64,000 nucleotides of DNA from Labilithrix sp. (GTDB taxonomy: Bacteria > Myxococcota_A > Polyangia > Polyangiales > Polyangiaceae), in assembly GCA_019637195.1 (NCBI GenBank), contig JAHBWA010000012.1, positions 42,091 through 106,090 on the forward strand, given 5' to 3'. The position numbers and the translations under genes were made by a program. How positions within the stretch are numbered: position 1 is the first letter of the stretch; each line of letters begins with the position of its first letter. This document shows, in pieces, positions 33,367-42,263 of the stretch. The notes under the pieces were generated by a model. The model was given only the letters and a program-made list of their open reading frames with translations. It was not told the DNA's origin and searched no databases.

Positions 33367-34757
33367 GTGCGCCGCCTCCTCCCGATCCTCGCTCTCTTGC
33401 CCGCGCTCGCGTGCGGCGAGGCCGTCGCCAAGCCCAAGGCTTCGGCGCTCGACGGCGTGAGCGTCAAGATGGGCGCGGCGGAGACCGACGACCGGCCCAT
33501 CGCCACCCAGCCGGTCGACGTCGTCCCGGCGCGGGGACAGTCGGTCGTCGGCGCGCTCGAGCGGCCCGCCGCCCTCCGTCGCTTCTTCGATTCGCTCGCG
33601 CGCCTCGAGTCGGGGCGCGCGCAGGACGACGTGCGCATCACGCAGTTCGGCGACTCGCACACCGCCGCGGACATCCAGACCGCCGCCGTTCGACGCGCGC
33701 TCCAGACGCGCTTCGGCGACGGCGGTCGCGGGTTCGTGGCGATCGGGCGCCCGTGGAAGCGCTGGCTGCAGGACGGCGTGCGCGTGGGGATGTCGATCGA
33801 GTGGGCGCCCGAGAAGGGCAAGCTCGAGCGCGGCAAGCACGTCGGCGACGGCCTCTACGGGCTCTCCGGTATCGGCCTCTTCACGCGTCAGCGCGGCGCG
33901 CGGGCGTGGGCGGACCTGACCAGCAAGACGTCGCGGGCCGAGCTCGCCTACCTCGAGCAGCCGGGCGGCGGCGCGTTCGACGTGCTCGTCGACGGCGTGC
34001 GCGTCGTCCGCGTCTCGACGCGCGGCGAGCGGGCGTCGTCTGCGTTCCGCGCCTTCGACGTCGCCGAGAGCTCGGCCCACCAGGTCGAGGTCCGCGCCGT
34101 CGGCGACGGCGACGTCCGCGTCTTCGGCATGTCGCTCGAGCGGCTGCAGCACGGATCGTGCTCGACGCGCTCGGCATCAACAGGGCGCGGATCACGACCG
34201 CGCTCTCGTGGAACGAGCACCACTGGGCCGAGCAGCTCAAGCACCGCGCGCCCGCGCTCGTCGTGTTCGCGTACGGCACGAACGAGTCGACCGACATCGA
34301 GATGGCGCAGCACGTGTACGAGCGCCAGCTCGTCGACGCGCTCGGTCGCGTCGCGCGCGCGGTGCCGAGCGCGTCGTGCCTGATGCTCGGCCCGCCGGAT
34401 CGCGCGATCGAGACCAAGGACGGCTGGGTGACTGCCCCGAAGATCGCCGAGATCATCGCGGCGCAGCGGCGCGTGGCGGAGGCCGCGGGCTGCGCGTTCT
34501 ACGATCAGCTCGCGGCGATGGGCGGCGACGGCGCGATCGCCGGATGGGCCGCGGAGACGCCGCCGCGGGCGCAGAAGGACCGCGTGCATCTTACACGTGA
34601 TGGCTACGCCCAGCTCGGCAGCTCGTTCGCGTCCGACCTGATGCGCGCCTACGCGGGCTTCCGGCGCGACGCTGGTCTGCCGCCGAGCACGACGCGGGAG
34701 CTCCCGGTCGTCCCGTCGACGCTCCCCGTCGCGCCCGACGGCCTCGACGCGCAGTGA
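33367..34757 (+). pseudogene. SGNH-hydrolase lipoprotein gene broken by a one-base deletion
   Basis: The N-terminal half runs from GTG 33367 (signal LLPILALLPALAC, lipobox) through TQFGDSHTAAD (block I Ser) to LERLQHG, then at 34153-34155 the frame is lost. The C-terminal half continues in the next frame from IVLDALGINRARI through FAYGTNESTD (block III) and DRVHLTRDGY (block V Asp/His) to the stop at 34757. Adding one base after CACGG restores a continuous ~463-residue protein that aligns throughout with the intact paralogue at 39843-41318 (LERDTPGVVYDSLGANG there). So this is either a recent inactivation or a sequencing error. Function would be ester hydrolysis or acyl transfer at the envelope. 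Confidence 0.8.
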
Positions 34758-34821
34758 CGCTCCGGGCTCGGCGTGCGCCGAGCCCGCGCGACGCGCGTCC
34801 ACGCACGCCGCGCGAGGCGGA

Positions 34822-35337
34822 TCAGCCGCGCGGCGGCGGGCGCCGTGACGTCGCGCCTCGCGGAGGACGCGAGCTCGTCCCGCTGGGCCGCTTGGTCGCG
34901 CGCGGGCTGGGCGCGCCGGCCTTGTCGTCGACGAGCTCGAGCCAGCTCATCTCGACCTCCATCGTGGCGTGACGGCGCGGCGGAGGCTTCTCCGTCGTCG
35001 ACGGGACTGGCATCGGCGGCAGCGTCCGGGCGGCGCCCGGCAGCCGCGGCGGCCGCTTGCGCGATGACGGCGGCGGAGGGAGCGGCGGCGCGTGCGTCGA
35101 GCTGGCTTCGTGCTCTCCGTCGCCGGGCTCCGGCTGCAGCTCCGCCGGTCTGAGCGCGGGGCGCGCCTCGGTCGGAGTGGGATCCTCCTCGAGCCACGAG
35201 AGGTGAACCTCGACGGTCTGACGACGTGGAGGTGGGCCCATCGCGGGACGTGCGGCTGGGGGCTTCGCGCTGCGGGACGCCGGAGGTGCCTGCGTGGGTC
35301 GCTTGGAAGAACGCGTCGGAGGGCTCGATTGCGCCAC
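34822..35337 (-). CDS. Pro/Arg-rich disordered protein with two SWLE motifs
   Basis: 171 residues, GTG start at 35337, no signal peptide. Most of it is Pro, Arg, Ser and Thr without predicted structure. Two similar segments stand out: PPPRRQTVEVHLSWLEEDPTP and PPPRRHATMEVEMSWLELVDD, each a short amphipathic (TV/TM)EVxxSWLE motif behind PPPRR. Such repeated motifs in disorder usually bind a common partner protein. I do not know the family. It lies 65 bp after the broken SGNH gene (convergent) and 102 bp from the caspase-like gene in front of it on the same strand. Confidence 0.6.
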   Translation of the reverse strand: MAQSSPPTRSSKRPTQAPPASRSAKPPAARPAMGPPPRRQTVEVHLSWLEEDPTPTEARPALRPAELQPEPGDGEHEASSTHAPPLPPPPSSRKRPPRLPGAARTLPPMPVPSTTEKPPPRRHATMEVEMSWLELVDDKAGAPSPRATKRPSGTSSRPPRGATSRRPPPRG

Positions 35338-35438
35338 GATCGCAACGATACACGGGCGCGACCCAGCGCCACAGGGCAACGTCCAGCCGGCCAGCTGGGC
35401 GACCGACGAGGGCCGCGGGTGGGCGCGGGTGGGCGCGG

Positions 35439-37034
35439 TCAGAACCGCGCGCCGAGCGCGAGCGCACCGCCTGCGCCGGCGATGCCGGTGAGCGCGCCCT
35501 CTTCTCGGAGGAACGACACGCCGCCGGTGGCGGAGAGGTCGGCGAACCAGGCGCGCGAGAGCGGGAGGCGGCCGGCGACGACGACCTCGGGCCCGAACGC
35601 GAACGCGTTCTTCGTCTCCGAGGCCGCGCCGGAGATCGCGGCGGCGCCCGTCGCGGTGATCGTCTGGACGACGAGGCCGGCTCGCCCGCCGGCGCCGGCG
35701 CGGAGGGTCAGCGGGCCGATGGGCAGGCGCAGCTCGAGGCCGGCGCGCGCGTAGCCGCCCACGAGCGACTCGTCCTTGTCGGACAGCGAACGCCCGGTGA
35801 GCTCCGCGCCGCCGCCGACGGTGAGCGCCAGCCACCGCCACGCGTGGGCGTAGGTCGCGCGCGGGCCGTGCACGAACCCGGTGCGGGCGTTCACCCCGGT
35901 GTCGTAGCCGGCGGAGATCTCGTGCTGCGTCGCGCGCGGCGCCGTCGTCGTCGGCTCCGCGCGATCGGGATCGTCCCCTTTCCTCGCCACGGTCTCGAGC
36001 GAGGCCGCGGTGAAATCGCGCTCCTCGAGCCTCCGCGACTCGCCTGCGGCGATCGCGATCTGCGCGACGGATCCGGCCGCGCCGGCTCGCCGATGGACGA
36101 CGTAGCGGCCGGGAGGGACCCGCAGCGTGAGCGCGCGGTCCGGTGAGCCCCAGAGCTCCGAGAGGACGCTCTTGCCCGCGGCGGAGTAGACGAGAAAATG
36201 CGTGTCGCGGGCGCGCGGGAGGGTGACGCTCGCGACGTGCGCGCTGGTCTGCGTGAGGACGACCGGCGCGGCCTCCCGCAGGGTCATCACGGCCTCGGGC
36301 TTCTGCATGACGCCGCTGCTCTTCGCCGAGCGGATCAGCGTCTGCGAGTGCGCGAAAGCGAAGCTCTCGTCGAGCGTGACGCGGGCGTCGCCGTTGGTGT
36401 CGGCGGCGCCGCGCAGCCCGCTCAGCCAGGCGTGGGTGAAGAGCGCGCCCTGGAGCTCGTCGGACTCCTGCGCGGCCTCGCCGTCGCTCGACGCGTGCAG
36501 CCACACCTGCCCGGAGGCCTGCGGGATCATCGTGGCGGAGATCGTGAAGGGCTCGTCGGCCGTGAAGCCTTTGTCGCGCGTGGCGCGGCAGGCGTCGGTG
36601 ACGGCGATGCGCAGCCCGGCGGGTACCTCCGCGAGCTTCGCGGAGAGCTCGGAGACGAGGACGCGATCGGATCCGAGGTGGAGCGCGTCGCGATCGCCGT
36701 GGCCGCTGAAGTAGAAGACGAGCGTGACCTCTTCGGCGCGGTGGTGCTGCGCCACCGTCTTCGCGCGCTCGATCGCCGCGAAGAGGGCGCCCCGGTTCGG
36801 CTCGTTCAGGAAGAAGGCGTGCTCGCTCCTCACGCCGCCGAGCGACACCATCACGTCACGGACGCGCCGCGCGTCGTTGTCGGCGAACTTGAGGGGCCGC
36901 TCCGCCGGGAGCCCGAGCTTGCTGCCCGCCGAGACGAGGATGCGCACCGGCTCGGCCAGCGCTTCGGCCGGGGCGCAGGCGAGCCCGACCGCCGTGAGCG
37001 CGGCGGCGAGACGGCGAAGAGGCCGCGTGGTCAT
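35439..37034 (-). CDS. Secreted caspase-like (C14) protein with beta-strand-rich C-terminus
   Basis: 531 residues. Signal peptide (LAAALTAVGLACAPAEALA), then a C14 domain with the His box VTLVFYFSGHGDRD and Cys box LRIAVTDACRA, both needed for catalysis. A pattern typical of bacterial caspase-like proteins follows (WLHASSDGEAAQES, FTHAWLSGLRG). A Pro-rich linker leads to a C-terminal ~150-residue beta-strand domain (ALTVGGGAELTGRS, YARAGLELRLPIG, GPEVVVAGRLPL) that looks like a small outer-membrane barrel or surface domain. Last gene of the operon; ATGA overlap with the anti-sigma gene. Confidence 0.85.
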   Translation of the reverse strand: MTTRPLRRLAAALTAVGLACAPAEALAEPVRILVSAGSKLGLPAERPLKFADNDARRVRDVMVSLGGVRSEHAFFLNEPNRGALFAAIERAKTVAQHHRAEEVTLVFYFSGHGDRDALHLGSDRVLVSELSAKLAEVPAGLRIAVTDACRATRDKGFTADEPFTISATMIPQASGQVWLHASSDGEAAQESDELQGALFTHAWLSGLRGAADTNGDARVTLDESFAFAHSQTLIRSAKSSGVMQKPEAVMTLREAAPVVLTQTSAHVASVTLPRARDTHFLVYSAAGKSVLSELWGSPDRALTLRVPPGRYVVHRRAGAAGSVAQIAIAAGESRRLEERDFTAASLETVARKGDDPDRAEPTTTAPRATQHEISAGYDTGVNARTGFVHGPRATYAHAWRWLALTVGGGAELTGRSLSDKDESLVGGYARAGLELRLPIGPLTLRAGAGGRAGLVVQTITATGAAAISGAASETKNAFAFGPEVVVAGRLPLSRAWFADLSATGGVSFLREEGALTGIAGAGGALALGARF

Positions 37035-37831
37035 GGCGTGCTCTCCCACTCGACGCGCACCGCGGCGACTCCCTCGAGCCGCCGCTCGCTCCGGGCGCGC
37101 GCCACGGCCTCCGGTGATCCGACGAGGATCGTCCCCTGCATCGGCGACGCGTCGACGCGCGCGGAGCGCTCCGAGAAGTGGGTCCCCGGCCGGCGGACCC
37201 CCTCGGACATGAGCTCCACCCAGCTCGCGTCGTCGCCCATCACCGCGGCGAGTATGGCCTGCTCGCGGTCGAGCGCAACCTCGACGCGCAGGCGATCGCC
37301 AGGCCGGATCCGGACGACTCCGGTGAAACGCGCCTGCGCGCCTGCGCGTTCGCGGATCACCGCGACCTGGACGCCTCCTTTGAACGTCGTCTCGGGCTCG
37401 GGACCGCCGGTCGCGACCAGCGCGCTCGGCGTGGGGGTGGACGGCGGGACCGGTGCGAGCGCGTCCTCGGTGGGCGTCGCGCGCAGGAAGAGGAGGAGCG
37501 CGGCAGCGGCGGCGAGCGGCACCGCGGCGGTGCTCGCGAGCATCCACGCGGCGCGGCGGGCGCGGGTCGAGGCGCCGCCTCCGAGGAGCGGCGTCCGTGG
37601 GGCGTCCGCGCGGTCCTCGACGCTCGCGGGCAGCGCGCGTCCGTCGTGACGCCCGACGACGCGCGCGACGACGGCGTCGGCGGTCGAGCGGGAGGGACCG
37701 GCAGCGAGCGCGCCCCGGAGGCGCTCCACGAACGCGCTGCAGCGATCGCACGCGGCGAGGTGAGGGGAGAGGTGCTCGCGCGCCTCGCCGCACGCGAGGG
37801 CTTCGAGCTCGAGGCTGCTCGGGTGGCTCAT
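37031..37831 (-). CDS. zf-HC2 anti-sigma-like protein
   Basis: 266 residues. N-terminal zinc-finger anti-sigma domain: HLSPHLAACDRCSAFVERLR (His-x3-Cys-x2-Cys). A membrane helix in the middle (MLASTAAVPLAAAAALLLFL) and a periplasmic beta-rich C-terminus (GGVQVAVIRERAG, RIRPGDRLRVEVAL) follow. This is the layout of membrane anti-sigma factors, and it sits between the sigma-factor gene (ATGA overlap) and the caspase-like gene (ATGA overlap). It would hold the sigma factor at the membrane until an outside signal is sensed. Confidence 0.85.
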   Translation of the reverse strand: MSHPSSLELEALACGEAREHLSPHLAACDRCSAFVERLRGALAAGPSRSTADAVVARVVGRHDGRALPASVEDRADAPRTPLLGGGASTRARRAAWMLASTAAVPLAAAAALLLFLRATPTEDALAPVPPSTPTPSALVATGGPEPETTFKGGVQVAVIRERAGAQARFTGVVRIRPGDRLRVEVALDREQAILAAVMGDDASWVELMSEGVRRPGTHFSERSARVDASPMQGTILVGSPEAVARARSERRLEGVAAVRVEWESTP

Positions 37832-38349
37832 GACGAGGTCTCCTCGCTCGCGATCGTCGACAGACCGAGCCGCGAGCGGATCCGTTGGGCGCGCTTGTTC
37901 ACGGTCACGCGCGAGACGCCGAGCTCCGCCGCGGCGTCGCTCTGGCTCATCCCGTCGACGAAGAGCATGATCGCGAGGTCCTGCTGATCCTCGTCGAGCT
38001 GCGCCAGCGACTCGAGCGCGGCGAGCCTCGCCTCGGCGTCGACGCCGGGCGCGGGCCCGAGCGGATCGAGCGACTCGAGCCCGTCGTGCGAGAGGGCTTC
38101 GCGGACTCGCTTGCCGCGCCGCAGGAGATCGAGGCACGTCCGATCGGCGGCGCGGCACAGCCAGCGGTAGGGAGAGTCGGCATCGCGGAGCTGCCGACCG
38201 CGACGGAGCAGCACGGCGAGGAGCTCCTGCAGCGCGTCCTCGCCGAGCGCGTGATCGCGCATGAGGAGCCTGCAGCGTCGCTCGAGGAGCGCTCCGTACC
38301 GGTGATACACGTCGCTCACCTCGCTGGCAGAGAGTCCACGCGACGGCAC
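37828..38349 (-). CDS. Sigma-70-family (ECF-like) RNA polymerase sigma factor
   Basis: 173 residues from GTG at 38349; the open frame runs further upstream but then overlaps the lipoprotein gene ending at 38366. Region 2: DVYHRYGALLERRCRLLMRDHALGEDALQELLAVLLRR with YRWLCRAADRTCLDLLRR; region 4: LIMLFVDGMSQSDAAAELGVSRVTVNKRAQRIRSRLG as helix-turn-helix. It would direct transcription of its own operon and perhaps the caspase-like gene. It overlaps the anti-sigma gene by ATGA. Region 2/4 spacing and size fit ECF factors. Confidence 0.88.
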   Translation of the reverse strand: MPSRGLSASEVSDVYHRYGALLERRCRLLMRDHALGEDALQELLAVLLRRGRQLRDADSPYRWLCRAADRTCLDLLRRGKRVREALSHDGLESLDPLGPAPGVDAEARLAALESLAQLDEDQQDLAIMLFVDGMSQSDAAAELGVSRVTVNKRAQRIRSRLGLSTIASEETSS

Positions 38350-38365
38350 GACGTCGTTCCGGCCG

Positions 38366-39544
38366 TCACTGGCCGGCGTCGGGCGCGGAGCCGGCGTCGA
38401 TCGCGGCGCCCGAGTCTGGCGCGGGGCCGGCGTCGATCCCGACGCTGGCGTCGCCGACGGGACACGGCCAATCGAGCGGGACGGGCTGGTCGGGATCGAG
38501 CCACGCGCTGCCCCCACCTCCGCAGCCGATCGCCAGGGCCTCGTCGTCGTACCCGCCCGTGCAGAGGCCCGGCGCGGTCGTGGTGGGGGCCGGCGAGCAG
38601 TCGCTCGGGTCCGGCTCGTACGTGTAGCTGTAGCCGCCGTTCGTGCACTTGAGGCGCGGATCGTCGGGCGCGGGGTAGCCGCCGCCCGACGGCGGGGGGG
38701 CCGTGGGGCGAGGAGCGGACGGCGTGGTCTCCGTCACGTCGTACGACGAGCAGACCGCGCCGGGGAGCCTGGTGCGCGGCGAGAGCTGCAGCTCGACGAC
38801 ATTGAGCGGCAGCCACCGCCCTTCTTGCCACGCGAGGTTGTACCCCGCCGCGGGCAGGATCCCCGAGCGGTCGCGGAGCTTCTCGTAGTCGAGCGATCCG
38901 CCGTCGCGGAGGTAGGCGAGGAGCAGCTCCTTGTTGCCTCCGATGACCTCGTCGACCGGAGTGGCGTTCGGTCCCTCGAGATCGAGCTTTCCGTTGCCGT
39001 TCGTGTCCACGTAGACGATGAAGCCGGCGACCGCGGCGCTGAGCGGCTGGGTGATCTGTCCGCTCACGGTGTCGCGCGGAGACAGCTTGGCGCCGAACGC
39101 GAAGCCGTTGCCGGGGCTCCCGCTGCTGCTGGCGCCGCTCGGGCCGTCGCTGCTGCCCGCGCCGCTCGGACCGCCGCTGCTGCTCGCGCTAGGCACCGGG
39201 TCGTCCGGCGCAGCGGACGCTCCGGAGCTCAGCTCGCCGTAGTCGCCGACGAGCGAGGCGAAATAGCTCGCCGGCGGGACCGAGAGGTCCATGGAGAACG
39301 CGCCGTTCACCACGGCGACGTCGTTGCCGGAGGCGAGGGCGCCCGTATTCGCGACGTTCCACACGAGCGCGACGCGCGTGTTCGGGGGGATGCTCGCGCC
39401 CGTGAGCGCGCCCGACACGGTGGCGATCCGCTCGGAAGAGCCGCGCGTCGGATCGGAGATGCCTCCGCACGCGACGAATGCGGACAGCACGCCGGCCGAT
39501 GCGGCGACGGCGAGGGAGAGGCGGAAGGAAGGGAGGCGTTTCAT
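38366..39544 (-). CDS. Large secreted lipoprotein with Ser/Gly-rich linkers
   Basis: 392 residues. AGGAG ribosome binding site 7 nt before the ATG at 39544; signal with lipobox SAFVAC. An N-terminal domain has Big-like/strand features (VSGALTGASIPPNTRVALVW). A Ser/Gly/Pro low-complexity linker (SASSSGGPSGAGSSDG...) follows, then VDTNGNGKLDLEG, which looks like an EF-hand/Dockerin-like Ca-binding loop, a Pro-rich region, Cys-containing parts (VCSSYDVTE, LKCTNGG, SDCSPAPT, LCTGGY), and a DAG/Asp/Ala/Gly tail. No enzyme motif is seen. It lies before the sigma-factor gene on the same strand (16-bp gap), so it may be the first gene of that operon. Confidence 0.68.
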   Translation of the reverse strand: MKRLPSFRLSLAVAASAGVLSAFVACGGISDPTRGSSERIATVSGALTGASIPPNTRVALVWNVANTGALASGNDVAVVNGAFSMDLSVPPASYFASLVGDYGELSSGASAAPDDPVPSASSSGGPSGAGSSDGPSGASSSGSPGNGFAFGAKLSPRDTVSGQITQPLSAAVAGFIVYVDTNGNGKLDLEGPNATPVDEVIGGNKELLLAYLRDGGSLDYEKLRDRSGILPAAGYNLAWQEGRWLPLNVVELQLSPRTRLPGAVCSSYDVTETTPSAPRPTAPPPSGGGYPAPDDPRLKCTNGGYSYTYEPDPSDCSPAPTTTAPGLCTGGYDDEALAIGCGGGGSAWLDPDQPVPLDWPCPVGDASVGIDAGPAPDSGAAIDAGSAPDAGQ

Positions 39545-39713
39545 GCGAAGCTCCTGGTCTCGTGCAGCGTTCTGACCGGTAGACGCAGGGACGGCGTCCG
39601 GGTGTAAAGCACGGCCCGGACGATTTTCCAGGAGCGACGGCCGCCGTCCCGCCCGATGACGAGCAACGGTGCGTGATTGTTGTGGAATGTTGCCGGGGCT
39701 TGGTCCGCCGCGG

Positions 39714-39804
39714 TCGGACGTGGTGGCCGCGTCGGACGTGTTCGCCGCGGTCGGAGTGTTCGCCGCGGTCGGACGTGGTGGCCGCGTCGGACGTGTTCGC
39801 CGCG
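39714..39804. repeat. Five tandem ~18-bp repeats
   Basis: The unit TCGGACGTGKTSGCCGCG occurs five times in tandem at 39714, 39732, 39751, 39769 and 39787, with one copy one base shorter. A larger 44-bp block (39706-39749) recurs at 39761-39804. They lie between the stop of the SGNH hydrolase gene and the start of the 38366-39544 lipoprotein gene on the same strand, in a 298-bp gap, i.e. in its promoter region. There is no spacer sequence as in CRISPR. Confidence 0.8.
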
Positions 39805-39842
39805 CTTGCCCGGCGTCGAGCGCGGAGGCGCGGCTGTCCGCG

Positions 39843-41318
39843 TCAGTTGGTCGGAGGCGGCGGCGCGGCGACCTTGGGGCCCGGCCAGGCCTCGTAGCCG
39901 CTCGTCAGCGCCTTGAAGAGGAGGTCGCCGAGGATCTCGCCGCCCTGCGGGGACGGGTGGGTGAGGTCGCTCCCGGCGAGGCCCTTCTTCACCCAGCTCG
40001 CCATCGCGCCATCGCCGCCCATGGCCTCGTAGGTGTTCCAGAAGCCCACGCCGGTCTCGGCGGCGATCTTCTGCTGACTCTCGACGAGGTGCTTGATGAT
40101 GGGCTTGGTGCGGAGGGCGCCGGTCGACTCGTTCTTCTCGGCGCGATCGAGCGGAGCGACGACGAGGATCGACGCCTTCGGCGCGGCCGACTTCACCTTC
40201 TCGACGAGCGCGCGGAGCGTCTTCTGGTACGCCTCCTTGTTGAGCACGCCCATCTCGCTCTCGTTCGTGCCGTAGTGGAGGATGACGAGCGCGGGATCGC
40301 GGAGCGCCATCTGCTCCTTCCAGTGCGCCGCGTCCATCGCGCCGAGGAGCTCGCCCCGCCCGCCGTTTGCGCCGAGCGAGTCGTAGACGACGCCGGGCGT
40401 GTCGCGCTCGAGCGCGACGCCGAAGAGGCGGGGCGTGCCGCTCACGACCTTGAGCGTCATCTTGGCCTCGCCGTCGGGCACCGGGAACGACTTCACCCGC
40501 GAGGTTTTGGTCTCGCCCTTGGTCGAGAAGCGCTCGGTCTTTCGCTCGCCGTTGATCTGCGCTTCGAGGTCGACGTCGCCGCCGTTCGGCGTCTCGAGGT
40601 AGTAGACGTCGAAGCGCGAGACCTTCTTGCCGTAGGTCTGTCCGGTGCCGGTCCCGTACCAGGAGCGCGCGCCGGCCGAGCCCGTGAAGCTCACGCCGCC
40701 GAGCCCGTACATCAGGTCCTTCACGAACGGGCCGGTGACGCGGCTCGAGCTCCAGCCCTCGGTCGCGCCCTGGATGACGTCGTTGTGGAAGTACCAGTCC
40801 CACGGCTTCGCCACGAGGATGAAGCCGTGCCCGGCGTCGCCGAGCTCGGCCTGCATCTTGCGGCGCATCGTCCCCGAGACGTAGTCGCTCGTCAGCACGC
40901 TGTCGCCGTAGTGGAGGATGCGCGTCACCGCGCCGGCCTCCTTCTTCTTCGTGCGCGCGAGCCGCGCGTAGAAGGCGTCGAGCGCGTGACCCGACGGATC
41001 GTCGACGGCGATCGATCCCTTGGTCTTGGCGAGGCTCGCGGCGGAGGGCTGCGCGAGCGCGGGCCCTTCGGGCAGGGCGTTGGTGACGGTCGCCTCGTTC
41101 TTCGATGCCGCGAGCGACGTCTCGCCCTGCGTCGGCGCCGGCGCGGGGCTCTTCGCGGCCTCGGCGATCTCCGCGGCCTCGGCGGCCAGGTCGGCCTTGT
41201 CCCAGGGAGCGCGGGCGACGCGGTAGCGCGCGAGCCGCGGCGTCGCGTACGGGACCGCGAGGAGCACGAGCATCACGCCGACGGCGATCGACGTCTTTCC
41301 GCCCAGGGGGTGAGTCAC
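39843..41318 (-). CDS. SGNH/GDSL-family hydrolase or acyltransferase, membrane-anchored
   Basis: 491 residues from GTG at 41318. An N-terminal hydrophobic helix (SIAVGVMLVLLAVPY) anchors it; a ~100-residue linker follows. The SGNH domain has block I RILHYGDSVLTSDYVSG (Ser), block III LHYGTNESEMGVL (Asn) and block V SDLTHPSPQGGE (Asp-x2-His). The family includes envelope O-acyltransferases and partners of MBOAT proteins (AlgJ/AlgX type). It points away from an MBOAT gene 946 bp to the right. The broken paralogue is at 33367-34757. Confidence 0.86.
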   Translation of the reverse strand: MTHPLGGKTSIAVGVMLVLLAVPYATPRLARYRVARAPWDKADLAAEAAEIAEAAKSPAPAPTQGETSLAASKNEATVTNALPEGPALAQPSAASLAKTKGSIAVDDPSGHALDAFYARLARTKKKEAGAVTRILHYGDSVLTSDYVSGTMRRKMQAELGDAGHGFILVAKPWDWYFHNDVIQGATEGWSSSRVTGPFVKDLMYGLGGVSFTGSAGARSWYGTGTGQTYGKKVSRFDVYYLETPNGGDVDLEAQINGERKTERFSTKGETKTSRVKSFPVPDGEAKMTLKVVSGTPRLFGVALERDTPGVVYDSLGANGGRGELLGAMDAAHWKEQMALRDPALVILHYGTNESEMGVLNKEAYQKTLRALVEKVKSAAPKASILVVAPLDRAEKNESTGALRTKPIIKHLVESQQKIAAETGVGFWNTYEAMGGDGAMASWVKKGLAGSDLTHPSPQGGEILGDLLFKALTSGYEAWPGPKVAAPPPPTN

Positions 41319-41463
41319 GTTCGACGAATAGAACGCGCGGCGGTCCGCAGCAACTCCGCCGCAGTCCACGGCAGGTCGCGTCGGAGCGGAATCCAGCGCG
41401 AGCGCTGGCTCGGACCGTGCTTGAGCCCGGCGAGAGGACGGGCGCTCCGCCCGGAACGAACCC

Positions 41464-42228
41464 ATGGCGAGGACCTCCGAAACGGACGAGCTCGGGACGA
41501 CGGACAACCCGATCCGCCTCGTTCGACGGCGCCACCGGCGCGTCGAGCAGGACGACATCGACCGCGCGATCGCCGCGCGGAGCGAGTCGGCGCGGAGCGA
41601 ATCGGCGCGGAGCGAATCGGCGCGGAGCGAATCGGCGCGGAGCGAATCGGCGCGGAGCGAATCGGCGCGGAGCGAATCGGCGCGGAGCGAGGTCGCGCGA
41701 CGCGAGGCGGCACGAAGCGATCCGGCGTGGCGCGATCCGGCGCGGCGTGAGGCGGCATGGAGCGAGGCATGGCAGGACGAATCGTCCCCGCCGTGCTCTT
41801 TTGTCATACCGGACGATCGCACGTCGCCTGCGGTCTCCGGCGGTATCGCCGGCTTCATGGGGGGCCTCGCCGCGCTCGGCGCCGTGCACGCCCTCGCGCC
41901 GGCGGCGCTCACGCGTCCGGTCCTCGCGGTGGCCGAGGCGCGCGGCGTCGACCTCGCCGTGTCGTTCGGCGTCGCGTACGCCACCGCGGCGGCGATCGGC
42001 GCGCTCGTCGGAGGCACGTTCGCGGTCGTGACCCGCTACCTCCGGAAGTGGGGACCGCTCCTGCTCTGGGCGGTCGTCTTCTTCGTCAGCCTGGCCATGC
42101 TCCTGCTCGCGCTGTCGAGCAGCTACGGACGAGGTGCAGGTCCGGCGCTCTCCGGGCCGATCCTCGCGGCGAGCGCGGTCTTCGCGATCGTCGTCTCCTT
42201 CTCCTTGCCCATTCGACGCCGGCGCTGA
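41464..42228 (+). CDS. Membrane protein with SESAR repeat tail
   Basis: 254 residues. Residues ~38-75 are about seven copies of SESAR, followed by degenerate ones (SEVAR, REAAR, SDPAW), all from 15-bp repeats. The C-terminal half has four hydrophobic segments (GGIAGFMGGLAALGAVHALA, FGVAYATAAAIGALVGGTF, LLLWAVVFFVSLAMLLLAL, GPILAASAVFAIVVSF). The N-terminal tail is likely cytoplasmic. I do not recognise the family. It is 36 bp before the MBOAT gene on the same strand. Confidence 0.72.
   Translation: MARTSETDELGTTDNPIRLVRRRHRRVEQDDIDRAIAARSESARSESARSESARSESARSESARSESARSESARSEVARREAARSDPAWRDPARREAAWSEAWQDESSPPCSFVIPDDRTSPAVSGGIAGFMGGLAALGAVHALAPAALTRPVLAVAEARGVDLAVSFGVAYATAAAIGALVGGTFAVVTRYLRKWGPLLLWAVVFFVSLAMLLLALSSSYGRGAGPALSGPILAASAVFAIVVSFSLPIRRRR
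41581..41775 (+). repeat. 15-bp minisatellite, ~13 units, coding for SESAR
   Basis: Seven near-perfect copies of AGCGAATCGGCGCGG start at 41581, 41596, 41611, 41626, 41641, 41656 and 41671; the first copy differs by one base. Degenerate 15-bp units continue to about 41775. Because the unit is a multiple of three, copy-number change by slippage keeps the reading frame and would only lengthen or shorten the repeat tail of the membrane protein. Confidence 0.9.
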
Positions 42229-42263
42229 GATAACCGGGGCCGCTCCCTCCGCGGGAGCGCCTC

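Noticed and set aside
38350..38517. Longer N-terminus of the sigma factor with Pro/Ala/Thr repeats
   Set aside because: It would overlap the end of the lipoprotein gene at 38366 by about 150 bp; the sequence is the shadow of that gene's low-complexity tail.
41581..41700. CRISPR-like 15-bp repeats
   Set aside because: No spacers; in-frame minisatellite within a gene.
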